A DNA stretch of 64,000 nucleotides from Cymodocea nodosa (Eukaryota > Streptophyta > Magnoliopsida > Alismatales > Cymodoceaceae), in assembly GCA_036874045.1 (NCBI GenBank), contig CM072345.1, forward strand, positions 7,527,501 to 7,591,500, given 5' to 3'. Of this stretch, positions 35,401 to 46,982 are shown piece after piece. Positions within the stretch are counted from its first letter, which is position 1. Each line of letters starts with the position of its first letter. Position numbers and translations under genes: made by a program. Under the pieces are notes generated by a model. The model ran no database searches, was not told the DNA's origin, and worked only from the letters and a program-made list of their open reading frames with translations.

Positions 35401-38400
35401 GCATCTGAATATGAAAGGGAACAATTAAGTGAAGAAATTTCTAGCAAAAAAGTTCAATTGCAGAAGATACCACATCTGCAAGATGAAATATCAGTATTGA
35501 AAAATTCCATTGATGAGGCAAAATTTGAGAAGGCCAAACTGGAGCATTCGCTCAAATTAATATCTGATGAATGTGAAGAAGTGAAAGCTGAAAAAATTTC
35601 ATGTATGGAAAAATATTATACCTTGCAGAAGGCTTTATCTGATGGTGAAGATGCCAGGGTAGGTAAGCTGGCCTTGGAAGAAAAGCTTCTGCGACTGGAG
35701 TCTGATCTATCTGCAATGAACGCATTATATGCTCAGGATGCTGAGCTCAAAAATGAAATTAATCGTATCAAAAGAGTAAATAGCCAATACCAAAGGAAGA
35801 TAGTTTGCCATGAAGAAGAGAAGAATGAACTCATGAAGAAAGTGCAACTTCTCCAAAAAGAACTTGGAACTAAAGCAGAACATGAGAAAAATGACCATCA
35901 GGTACTTTCTATGCTTCCTATCTCCTAATTATTCATATTTCTCCATTCATCCTTTTCATTTTAGCATTAAAAAACTCTTATTTTGTAAGATATCATATAA
36001 TAAATTTAAATTCTTGCACAGAATGCAATGTGCATGGATGGATCTGAAAGCTACATAAATATAAATGAAAGGCATACGGTAACAGACCTTGATAACTCAC
36101 ATAGATGTAGTGGCTCAGAAAGCATGAAGCACACCAATATTGATTGGCAGGCGCAAGTTGTTTTTCTGCTTTGATACCTGTATAAATAGACAATTTATTT
36201 ACTTCATTGTTCACAGACGCAATCCAGTATTAGGTGAAAAATCTAGGATGTGTTGGCTTTTTCAATGTTATTTCTAGCCTTAAAATCAATTTTCAGAAAT
36301 TGATAGGTCCTGGAATTTCTTGCAAAGAAAGTACAAGGACAGATTTGGCTGGATTGTTTGGGTGTAAGATTGCACAATTGCCCTTTATGTATTTGGGACT
36401 TCCCTTGGGGCTTTCATGGTTCAAAGTGAAGGATTGGAGCATGATTATTGATGGATTTGAGAAAATGCTTTTAGGAATGGATGGCATTTGTCTTAGGGCG
36501 GTAGACTCACATTATTGGCTTGTGTGTTATTTAACCTTTCAGTTTACTTTCTTTTAATATTTAAAATTTCTCATCATGACCAGCCAGCTTACTGTTTTCT
36601 AGAAAGGGGGGGAAAAGTTCAGAAAAGTGGATATCGTTTGATGCCATGGTGAAAGTTTAAAAGATTAAGGCTGAAGGTGGCCTGAGGATTTAGAGATCTT
36701 TGACTTTCAATCTGCCATTAATTGCTTAATTGTTGTGGAGGCTTTGATGAAGGTGAAGTGATACTTTCCCTTGACAAATTATCATTACTGAGAATTGGTA
36801 TAGAGGAAGCTTGTCAGGGTGGCTAAGTGGAAGGGTGTTTTAGATGCCGGAGACATCAGGAACTGTGGTATGATACTAATAGTTGGAAATGGTTGACTTC
36901 ACTTTTGGATGGATGGTTGGATGGGACCCTCTCCATTGATGATGTTCTTTCCAAATTTGTTTAGAATTTCCTCCCACCCCATTGGTAAGTTTCCTGAGTA
37001 TTTTGAATGTTCTGTGCCAGGTCCCAATTGGAATGTCTGTTTTTGAACTGATATGAAGACTTCAAATGTGTGGACCATACTAATCTCATTTTTTTGTTGA
37101 ACTCTTCTGGTATCATTTTGTGGGAATCCAAAGTCAGATCAATTCAGATGAAAGTGGAAACAAGATGGATGCTTCTGATGTTCATCTGCTTTCAAAATTC
37201 TACACGAGGATGGGGTCCAACTATAATGGTATAAACTGCTTTCAAATGGATATATCCCAACAAAAATTCACGTATTTGGTACCACAAAATGATATTCTTT
37301 CTAAAGAAATAAAGTTGCCCTCCAACCACACTGATGGCAGCTGGATAGTAGATTTGTTTTTCACTTTTGCTCAGCTGAGTCCCTTATGGCAGCTGTGGTT
37401 GGGTTGGCTTGGTGCAAAGTAGAATTAATTTCAAATCAATGGAAACTTCTGGATTGAATAGGTGCTTTCAAAGTAAGAGGAGAGCAATATAGAATTTGAT
37501 TCCTTGTTCATCTGAATGGGCAATATGCTTTGCCAGAAACAAAGATATTTTTACTTAAGAGGAGGTGCTTTACTGGCCTAACTTGGTGAATTCAATGGGG
37601 TTTGAGTGGACAGGCACTTTAGGGAGTGATTCAGAGACAGATGTGGCAACATCAAACCAGAGCAGATGCTTCACTTTGATTTTTAGTTGTATGGTTTTGT
37701 TTGTTTCTTTGTTTGCTCTATGTTTAGATCGGTTTGTGGTCTCTTTCTGTGTATGCATTGATTTTCTATTTTTCTTTAGTTTCCCCTCTTTTTTTGGCCT
37801 ATCGTGCCGACAGGTTTGTCTGGCTTGTTTGTAATTTTTCGAGTATAAAATCATGTCTTGCTTCTTTCTCAAAAAAAATGAATGTAAGTATTGTCTATTT
37901 TTGAATTCAAGACCTTCTCTCGTAATAGTGAGAAGACCAATTGCATTATATGTTATTGAATCAAAGTTTTTTTAACATATTTTTATGAAGATTTACTCAA
38001 TGAAATAAGGTAGTGACATAGGATTAGGGAATCGATGGAATGACTAATGGAGCAAAGAGGAACAGGGGGGCATGTAAGCTTACTTATCATGTTCAGAAAA
38101 TTGGGTGCATGTGATTTTATGGAGTGGTGATTTACATTTTTTTGGAAAATAAATTGATCACAGTTTGATGTTGACTTGATTTCTAACATAACTTATTTTG
38201 GACCATATAGGGTTGTGTTCTGTCAAAGCAAAGCATAAACAGATGCAGTAATCAATCACTAGGACAAATGTGATTCTCGAAAAACTAAGTTAAAGAATAT
38301 AAGCTTAACTGAAAGTCGTAATAACAACATTATAAATTTAATATATGACAAATGTACTCAGATATTTTTTTTCTCTCTTTGCAGGGCAAAGGTAAATTTG

Positions 38401-38995
38401 AGGAAAATAACGTGAAACAACAGCCTCTGGAAGGTGTTGAACTGGAGACGAAGATTCATAAACTTGAATCTGAACTTGCTGAGGCTTTGCATACGAATAA
38501 CATGTACCAAAAGCAACTTCAAGAGTAAGTCAAGCGAACAGGAAACACATTTAGATGTGCATACTAAATACACACATGTATGCTTGTGATTGCAATTCTG
38601 GATTCATGAGATGAAGAAATTAGTCGCTTTTCTCTTGCTATGCCTTCAAGCCATAATAACTTGAAGAATCATATGTTTTTGCTACTAGTAATGCTGCATC
38701 TGCGAAGAATTTGGACCTCCGAAGAGTGTCTTCAATAATTTGTCTGTTATTTTTTTATTGCAGCTTTCAGTCAGAAAAGCAGATTGCCTATAATGGTCAC
38801 GAGAATTCTTCACTCGGAGATGAAGGAAAACCAAACAATCATGATGGCAAATTAGCTTCCCTAGAGTCCGAATTGAAGGACATGGAAGAGCGGTACCTCC
38901 AGATGAGCCTCAGATACGCAGAAGTTGAAGCTCAACGTGAGGAGCTGGTGATGCAACTCAAGACCGTAAAGAAAGAAAAGAAGTGGTTCTCTTAG
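29405..38995 (+). CDS. NT-C2 domain coiled-coil (myosin heavy chain-like) protein, nine exons
   Basis: Exons read by eye: 29405-29485, 30109-30306, 30593-30715, 31735-31772, 31862-32006, 32491-35901, 36022-36150, 38385-38524 and 38764-38995. All phases fit and give 4497 nt, 1498 residues. Residues 1-147 form an N-terminal C2 (NT-C2) domain (start MFKLHKHRSDKFREKVEFKF; PRGWDRLMVSIVSVDTGKT; GEACLNLTDYIKP), thought to bind membranes. Residues 148-285 are Ser/Asn-rich. From about 286 (KEFLEAARETIEELRGEARMW) to 1332 a long heptad coiled coil is encoded by one 3.4-kb exon, and a last coil covers the C-terminus. It lacks a myosin motor. The architecture matches plant 'myosin heavy chain-related' proteins, probably membrane or cytoskeleton tethers; exact function is not established here. 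Intron 7 is 2.2 kb, holds a LINE fragment and seems to use a GC donor (CAG, then GCGCAAG at 36151). Codon use is AT-rich. Confidence 0.92.
36230..37878 (+). mobile_element. 5'-truncated LINE (L1-type) fragment in intron 7
   Basis: The translation at 36234-36490 shows the C-terminal part of a plant LINE reverse transcriptase: LKINFQKLIGPGIS, GCKIAQLPFMYLGLPLG, then a WSMIIDGFEKML helix. Degraded downstream domain sequence follows to 37850. The 3' end at 37878 is a short A-run after CTTTCTC, as usual for plant L1 tails. It lies in the same direction as the host gene. Several stops and shifts show it is dead. The left boundary is approximate. Confidence 0.75.
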
Positions 38996-39230
38996 TCTAA
39001 ACAGGTTTCTCTTAATGAGGCCACATTATACGACTAGAAGTGTTTATCTTCTTCAAATTCTTTTCTTTTTCTTTTTCTTTTTTTCCATCGGAATCAACAC
39101 TCCGCTGCCATTCTTCCGAGAGAGTAAATTTTCTCACCGCTGGGAGATGTAATGTATATGATATGGTAGGAAGTTGGATGTGACATTTGGATACAGTAGG
39201 AGAAGAAAGAGAAGAAATAAAAAAACGTTT
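38996..39230 (+). other. Probable 3' UTR with AATAAA signal
   Basis: The stretch follows the TAG stop of the NT-C2 gene. It contains a CTTTTT run at 39060-39083 and an AATAAA at 39216-39221 that could serve as the polyadenylation signal. The UTR end itself is not visible. Confidence 0.45.
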
Positions 39231-40956
39231 TTTTCCCCTGAATTCGAAATGAAAAAAGCGGTACAGAATTCCCTTACGTTCATCCCCCATTTGTACTTTT
39301 GTTGCATATTCTCTTGAGAGAGGACATGTAAGGCGTGTCTGTGTATAAAAGTGATGGAAAATATTTTGATTATTCTCATGTTTATATATAACAAAAAGTT
39401 TGAAAAGTGATTGATTGTTTTTTTTTTTGCAGTATAAAAATTAAAATGTTTGAACTTTTCTTCTTTACCTCTTTTCCATTGAAAGTTTAAAATCAAGTGT
39501 GACCTTTCCTCTCATTTGATCTCTTTTATTGCATTACTTATCTTTTTATTTGACCTCTCGTTTTGTCTACGTACTTTTGCAGTTCTCTTCTTTCATTTGA
39601 TTTCTCTTATTGCAGATTTATTCAAAAGTTATGGTGAAAGTGAACACTACAAGAATTTGATGATTTAGGTAAGAATGGTATGATACAATGGAAGAACTAT
39701 AGGTATTGGGTTTGCAGGTTAATGTCGTAGGTGTTAGATAAAAATAGCTGTTAACTGTAGGTTAATTTTAATATATTGTTTTTATAAACAGTATATTCAA
39801 GGATTTCAATCTTATTATCTTTGTAGAAATTAATATGTTGATTATAAAAATAATTTGGTATATTGATACATAGAATGATATGCTGATTTTAGATTCTTGT
39901 AAATTTCGAAATAGACACAAATGACAAGAAAATAAAGAATGATGCCTTCACTTTCCCTTTGTTATAAATTCAATAGTTATTATTTCGGATTCAATAGTCA
40001 TTTCATGACAAGTTGAACTTAATTAACATGGTTAATTACAAATGTCAAACAGTCAACAATCAGCCAAACAAAATTCGATCATCTATCTCAATTATTACAT
40101 TATGTAAGCAATGAATGATGGTGGTTTTGTAATGTATATACAGGAAAAAAGGGTCGAGTTTTTTGATGTTTGATTCTCAACAATATTTTGAGTTTCCGAA
40201 TGATCAGTGAGCAAGAAAGCCTTTAACTTATCCAAATTTAATACTTGTAGTATATATAATAAATTAGGTTATATGAGTAATTGGTTTCATCCTTTAGGAT
40301 CAGGTTCATATTTGATTAGTTGAATGATTATCAAGGAATGTAATTTCTTATAATCATATGTCAAAGGTTCCAATTTTAGAATTCAAATATTATTATAACT
40401 GAATCATTGACATTATAATACATTACATTACAAAAGTTAAATTATATAATATTTCTAATCAATTCAACTTCAAGCCTTTCTAGCATAAATCATACATTAC
40501 CATATAGATTAAGGTCTATTTGTGCATGTTAGAAAATTTTGATGGAAAGAAAATGAAATTAATAGAAAGGAAAAGAAACAAAAAGTTTAAAATGTTAGAA
40601 GAAATTATAGTCTTTGTATACATGTTAGAAAGTAAAGAAAGTTAGAATTCTTAAAAGACATTTGTGCGAATATATAGAAATGAAATGTTCATAACATCAC
40701 AATAAATTGATTGAGTTAAACAATAATATCAAATCAAAGTTAACACATTTGAAGTTTTCTAACATAAAAAGTATACTAATAAATAAATATTGTTCAAATT
40801 TATAATAACATTTTCAATAATATTATGTTAGAAATTTTGATAATAATATTAAAATTACATTCCATCTTACATTACTAGCATCATATCTTCACACATATTA
40901 TCTGTTAGCATTATATTTTTATGATTGATAAAAATATATATATTCATAAGCATAAT
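39231..40956. other. AT-rich intergenic DNA
   Basis: No gene or clear mobile element is recognised. There are only short ORFs and A/T runs. Confidence 0.5.
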
Positions 40957-40957
40957 A

Positions 40958-41337
40958 ACCAATGACAAATCATAAAGAGAGAAACATATATATTCATGAG
41001 CACATGACAAAAGTAATTCGTCAATTCATTATGATGGATGTTGTGGTGAGCGTCTTTGGATATAAGATCCTCAGATACACTAAGATATGAAATTGAATTT
41101 GTTAACCATAGGTATTATATGTTTTTTAAGAAAGAAACTTTGATGAACCAATGACAAATCATAAAGAGAGAAACATATATATTCATGAGCACATGACAAA
41201 AGTAATTCGTCAATTCATTATGATGGATGTTGTGGTGAGCGTCTTTGGATATAAGATCCTCAGATACACTAAGATATGAAATTGAATTTGTTAACCATAG
41301 GTATTATATGTTTTTTAAGAAAGAAACTTTGATGAAC
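40958..41337. repeat. Tandem duplication, two 189-bp units
   Basis: The segment from AATGACAAATCATAAAGAG at 40961 is repeated from 41150, with no difference seen by eye through TTTGATGAAC at about 41337. Identity between neighbouring units in non-coding DNA points to a very recent event or an assembly artefact. Confidence 0.9.
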
Positions 41338-42399
41338 TAAAATTGTACTTGCAAGCCTACAAAATTTGCTACAATATATTTCACATTTTAGAGCCATCTA
41401 GCTCATATGAATGATTTGCACTTAGTTTAAGATTTCACATATTCAAGATAGCAAAAGATAAGTAAGATTATACAATCTTATATTATTGATACTAAATTTT
41501 TGAATACATATGACTGTAAGGGCTAGTGATCCTTTGGTTTGTGTATTGAGATTGATAGATTTAGACGATAGACTATGGAATATTTTTATGAAACTATAGA
41601 TAGAGTTGATAACTAATGGTAGTCCAATGCCTTGTCCAATGTCATTCATATTTCTATTAGGAATGAACATTTTGGGTAAAAATGGGAACATCGATGTATT
41701 ACCTTCACACCATGATTAAATGACGAGTGATGATGAATTAGTGTGCTTTGTTAATGCAAACGTTGCATGGTTGAGAAGGTCGATTTTTGAGGTTGTGATG
41801 ATGGTAAAGGAGGCATCCAATTTAGGTGGATTTTTGTCTACCCCACTAATGAGGGGTTTTGGACTAAGTAGAGTTGTGTTAGTTGGTAGAGGGAAAACCC
41901 ATTGTTATGTTGATTTCTAGGTCATGATGATGGCGAAGGAGGCATCTAGTTGAGTTTTGCATAGAAGCTATGTCTTCAGGTGGATTTTCATTTGTTTGAT
42001 TGATAGACGAAAAGGAATGACAAAATTGTCAAGGTTGGAGGTTAGAAATAAATGGAGGGAAATGAATTCACCAACTTTTATATAGATGGAAATTAAAACT
42101 TTTCATCCTTGAACTTTGACATGCACAAATCATGTTACCCACTAGAATTTGTCAACTTTCCTTTCTACTCAACATATCTGATGGACACAAACCCTCGCCT
42201 CCCCTAAAGTAAATTGCTTTCAAAAAAGGAGTTTTTCAATTCTTATAACATTGTAGAAAGTTAGGATTTCATGCTTTTAGATATCAAGAGATAATGAAAA
42301 AGTTTAATATTTGTGTCTGAGACTTTACACGATCTTTGACAATTCAAATAGGTATAGGACAATAATAATGCAAGTATGAGACAACAATAATTAATAATT
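41338..42399. other. Intergenic DNA without recognised genes
   Basis: The ORFs at 41443-41691 and 41720-41920 show no domain. The words GGAGGCATC and AGGTGGATTTT occur twice near 41810 and 41940, suggesting old duplication. Confidence 0.4.
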
Positions 42400-44190
42400 G
42401 GCTTATAAATGATTGAAGGAAATCAATGAAATCAGAGAATGAAGCTATCATATGCAAACCCTAGTATAACATCAAGACTTTAGAAGTAAATATTCCCTAA
42501 TGAAAATGAAACAAGGGGGTTCTACTAAATATATATACTATTACAGATGGATCTGGGTTAATCAGATTTGTGTTCAACAAAATATAGAGAAGAAACAAAA
42601 CTATGTATATGAATTCTCTACACTCCCCCTTAAACTAGGGAAAAAATATTAATTAGTCCTAGTTTAGAAATACAATGATGTAAAAGTCATGGGCTGAGAG
42701 ACTTCATTAACATGTCTACAACTTGGTGTGAATCGAATGTGCTTTAAATCAATAGTCCCTGCAACATACTTTTCTCTAGTAAAATAACAATCTACTTCAA
42801 TGTATTTTGTGTTAGAACCCTTGTGTTTTGATAATGCAAAAATCTATGAGAGGAATTAAGATGTATTTCACAAGTATAGTTGAAGAGTCAAAGCTAGATT
42901 GAAAATAACCAAGCCAACCTAGAGATCATGACAACAAAAGAATAGTCACAAATAGAAGGAAAAAGTCAAATGATTATTCCATGAGTAAAGTAGGAGAAGT
43001 CGAATAGTTATGAGATAACCATTTGAGTTTCTCGAAAGGTTATAAGTTAACTACTTGTATTTAAGTGACTTCACATGTGCAACTTATAATATCACATGAC
43101 TGAGAAAAGAAGGCAAAACTCGTATAGTTATGAGTTAATTGTTAGAGTTTCTTGAATAGTTAAGATAACTCTATGACTTTACAAGGTTGTCATGTGCACA
43201 ACTTATAATATCATGTGATTGAGGAAAGAAAGCAAAACTTGTATAGTTATGAGTAAACTATTCGAGTTTCTCAAATGGTTAAGATAACTCTACAACTTTA
43301 TAGAGATCTCACACACGGAACTTTAAGTCATCATGTGACAAGTATAAGTAAACAATAGAAGGAAAAACTCGTACAGTTATAGTTTAATTATTTGAGTTTC
43401 TTGGAGAGTTATGAGATAACTATTTGAGTTTGGTAGAATAAGAGTTAGAATCTCTGATAAGTTAGATAAACAGTAACTTTCCATTCTTAAGATTGATAGA
43501 TTAATAAGTACAATAGGTTGAATAACGTTGAAGATCAAGTACAACTAGTTGAATAACATTGAAGATCAAGTACAATAGATTAGTACCATTGAAAGGAAAT
43601 ATGATCGTTGGAATTATAGGTATAAATATAACCAAATTATTGAACAACAAAACAAGAGAGAGATATACATTGAAGATCATCTACCACTACAAAAGAAAGT
43701 ATAAATTTAGATCATATAAAATAGAGAATAGATTGAGAAAGCTGAATTCAGAAGAAGATCATCAAAGCTCTCCATGCGTTAAAAGTCTAATCTAAAAAAG
43801 ATCATTGGTTTGTGGCTTCAACTAGAAAGGTACACATTATAGTTGGTTAAGAGCTTCAACTTAAAAGCTCAATGTTGGTTAAGAGCTTTGACCTAAAAGT
43901 TCAAGAAGTTGGTTGTTGCTTCAACCTAAAAGCAAGTGTATGTAAGTAGTTGAATACTTATTGAAGCCCAAATGATCCTTGGGGGTGGACTAGCCAAGTT
44001 GGTGAACCACCTAAAAACTTTTTGTGTTCTTATCTTTCTTTTCCGCTGTGCATGTTTTACTTATCAATTTAATACTTGGGGATATTGAACACTCATATAA
44101 GTTAGAAATATTTTAAATTGGCATAGATCTCCATTCACCCCCTTTTGGGGATCCATTCGGTCTTAACATTTTGTCCATTGATGAAAAACT
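42400..44190 (-). mobile_element. Copia 3'-end fragment, minus strand, interrupted by a solo LTR
   Basis: On the minus strand, 42650-42809 encodes the end of Copia RNase H (YIEVDCYFTREKYVAG, HIRFTPSC). The polypurine tract lies at 42623-42640, next to LTR sequence ending CTCTACA at 42622. The coding match resumes at 44169-44190 (FFINGQ-like), so the solo LTR at 42810-44168 was inserted into it. The rest of the element lies beyond 44190 or is lost. The left limit is uncertain. It is a fossil. Confidence 0.75.
42810..44168 (+). repeat. Solo LTR of a Copia (Sirevirus-like) family with 5-bp target duplication
   Basis: The 1359-bp repeat runs from TGTTAGAACCC to CTTAACA. It is flanked by TTTTG at 42805-42809 and 44169-44173. 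It shares start, end and the block GGGGGTGGACTAGCC plus TGGTGAACCACC with the LTR at 44191-46003, so they are one family. No internal domain is present, as expected after LTR-LTR recombination. It is rich in short hairpins with TAGTTA/TAACTA arms. Confidence 0.85.
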
Positions 44191-46003
44191 TGTTAAAACC
44201 CTTGTATTTTGATAATGCAAAAATCTATGTAAAGAAATAATTTGTATTTCACAGAACAGTTATAGATGATAGATAAATAGATACAGATAGTTCAGAAAAT
44301 GTTGCTAGAGAAAAATAAGAATTTTAGATAATTTAAAGCTTAAGTATCTAGAAGAAGAAGAATTTCATAAGGTTACTAGAGAAAGTATCTGAAAAGTCAG
44401 TTTAAAGTAGCAAGAATTCCTTTGGAAAGTTAGGAGACTAACTATCTGAAAGTCAAGTTTGTTCAAAAGGTTACCAAAAAAAGTATCCGAAAGGCAGTCT
44501 AAAGCATCAAGAATTATTTTGAAAAATTAGAAGGCTAACTATCCGAAATCAGAAGTCCTTCGGAAAGTTAGTAGGATAACTGCTTGAATGATTAGAGAGT
44601 TAAGAAGCTAACTATCTGAAAATCCAAGAAAATTGGAGAGTTAGAAAAGCTAACTATTCGAATAGTTAAGTTAGTTAAATATGCACGTGTAAAATTCAGA
44701 AACTTAGTTGAAAGCTTAAAAGGATCTTTCGAAAAGTTAGAAAAGATAACATCTGAAAAACAAGAAGGTTTGGAAGGTTACAGATTTAACTATCCAAAAC
44801 TTAAGTCTTTCAAATACGCACGTGGAGAAAGTTAGAAATATTAAAAGTTAGTTGTTTGAATTTTTCGATAAGTTAAGATAGGAAACTATCTAAAAATAAG
44901 ATAGAATTAGAGAATTAGAAAAGCTAACTATCTAAACTTAAGTTATTTAATTATGCACGTGCAGAAATCAGAAAACAGCAGTTGGAAGCTTAGAGGGAGA
45001 ATTAAAAGGTTACTATAGCTAACTATTCGAAAGTTGAAACATTTCGATAAGTTAACAGTTACAACTATTCGAAACTTAAGTTACTCAAATAAACATGTGT
45101 AGAAATCAGAAAGTAAAAGTCAAAAGCTTAGAGGGAGAATTGGAAGGTTATTGTAGCTAACTATCTGAAAGTTAAAACGTTTTGGTAAGTTAACAGTTAC
45201 AACTATCCAAACTTAGAGACTCACGTGCTAAATTTAAAGTCACACGTAGAACTTAAAGATCACGTGAAAGGAATAACTCTTCAAGGTTTTTCGAAGAGTT
45301 ACATATCAAACATTTGGATTTTTGGAAGGTTACAATAGCTAACTATTCAAAAATCAAAGGGAATCAAAAAGTTATCTTGAAACATCTTTCTAAATGGTAA
45401 CTTACCATATTTAGGACTAGAAAAATGGTAAATACAATAGAATACATCTGTTAGATAGAATATGATTATTGTGCACTTTGGTATAAGTATGATCAGAATA
45501 GAAAGATAACAACCACTTTTTATTATATACTTTTGAGAGATACACAAAACATTCCATGATACACATTTTAGAAAATACTGAAGAAGAAGAAGAATAACAA
45601 AAACTACCTACACTCACATTCTGAAAGAAAGCAAGATTATTGGTTCGTGGACTTACACCTGAAAGTTCATTGTTGGTTTAGAGCTTGCACTAAAAAACTT
45701 AAAGAAAGGTTGGTTTAGAGCTCTTACCTAAAAGCTCAAGTGTAGGTTCTTGCTTATACTTGAAAGTAAATGTTGTAAGTGATAATTTACTTAGTGAAGC
45801 TTAAGTAAATATTGGGGGTGGACTAGCCAAGTTGGTGAACCACCTAAAATTTTCCTGTGTCGTTTATTTATTACTATTGTGAATGTTTATTTTATAACTA
45901 TGCTTACTAATTAATTAAATCAAGTGACTAAGTTAAAAAAGAATTAAAATAACACATAGATCACCATTCACTCCCCCCTCTGATGAGTCATTTGATCCTA
46001 ACA
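44191..46003 (+). repeat. 5' LTR of the Sirevirus-like Copia element
   Basis: The long LTR (1813 bp) is filled with hairpin-forming words, for example 44770-44798 (arms TTTGGAAGGTTA and TAACTATCCAAA). It ends immediately before a primer binding site. Confidence 0.85.
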
Positions 46004-46054
46004 ATTGATATCAAAGCTTGGTTAATCTATATAAAGATTTAATCATTTGGATTA

Positions 46055-46975
46055 TAATGGCATAATTTACTAAGGGGCAAAACATCCACAAACCTCCTTT
46101 ATTCGATGGTTCTAATTATAATTATTAGAAGAATAGAATGGAGTGTTTCCTTAGGAGTTTTGATGTAAGATTCTAGAAGATTATTGTCATTAAAACTACA
46201 CTTCTTATTAGTAATGTTATTGATTGGATTGAGGAGGATGAGCGAATCATTTAGTTGGATGCTCGAAAGCTGAATGCTATATACCATGCACTTACAGTTG
46301 AATAATATAATAATGTATCTACATGTAAATCAGTATATGAAGCTTAGAAAATTCTCTAAGTCACATATGAAGGCACTAGTCAAGTAAAAGATACTAAAAT
46401 AAGTATCTTATTGAGAAAATTAGAATTATTTAAGGTGAATGAGAATAAATCTATTACTGAAATGTTTTCAAGATTTACTGAAATCATTAACAGTCTTAGA
46501 GGCTTGGGAAAGGAATTTTCTATGTGTGAATAGGTATAAAAAATTCTAAGGAGCTTAACTTTAGAGTGGAAACAAAAGTCCACTTCAATTGAAGACTCCA
46601 AGGACCTTAACAACTACATTGTTGAAGAGTTGTTGGGCAATCTACTAGCTCATAAGGTTCAGATGAAAAATTGGAAGGAATAGGAGGGAACTACTAAAAA
46701 GAAAGCTGAGAAGAAAAAGAAAATTGCATTTCCTTCAACTGAAGAAGTTCGAGCTCAAATGATGATGAAATTATGCTGTTGATAAGGAACTTCAAAAAAT
46801 TTATGAAGAAAAACAATAAGACCAGCTCCTCTAAAAGAATGATCCCCACATGCTTTAAATGCAAAAGGCAAAGACATATACAAGTCTTTTGTCCACTACA
46901 AACTGAAGAGGATCATCATGAAAAGAAAAAAAGATAGAAGAGCAAGAGAAAAATGGTTTTGTAAGCTACTTGGGA
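46055..46975 (+). pseudogene. Copia gag remnant
   Basis: It shows the gag capsid core of the Copia UBN2 type, followed by a lysine-rich stretch and a CCHC-like knuckle (CFKCKRQRHIQVFC). The reading frame is interrupted several times. It stops where the Gypsy LTR begins. Confidence 0.75.
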
Positions 46976-46982
46976 TGATAGC

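Larger units (their letters stand above)
44191..46982 (+). mobile_element. Copia (Sirevirus-like) element, 5' part, cut by the Gypsy insertion
   Basis: It has a 5' LTR at 44191-46003 (1813 bp, TGTTAAAACCC to CCTAACA), a primer binding site from 46004 (ATTGATATCAAAGCTTGG, initiator-Met type) and a gag region at 46055-46975. Gag shows a UBN2-like core (NAIYHALTVE, YEGTSQVKDTKISIL, KVNENKSITEMFSRF) and a zinc knuckle near 46850. At 46983 the large Gypsy element begins; any continuation lies beyond the window. It is broken several times. Confidence 0.85.

Noticed and set aside
36234-36557. ORF in intron 7 as a possible host exon.
   Set aside because: The translation is recognisably LINE reverse transcriptase, and the flanking exons join in phase without it.
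43559-43795. 78-codon plus-strand ORF.
   Set aside because: It lies wholly inside the solo LTR and has no counterpart in the related LTR at 44191-46003.
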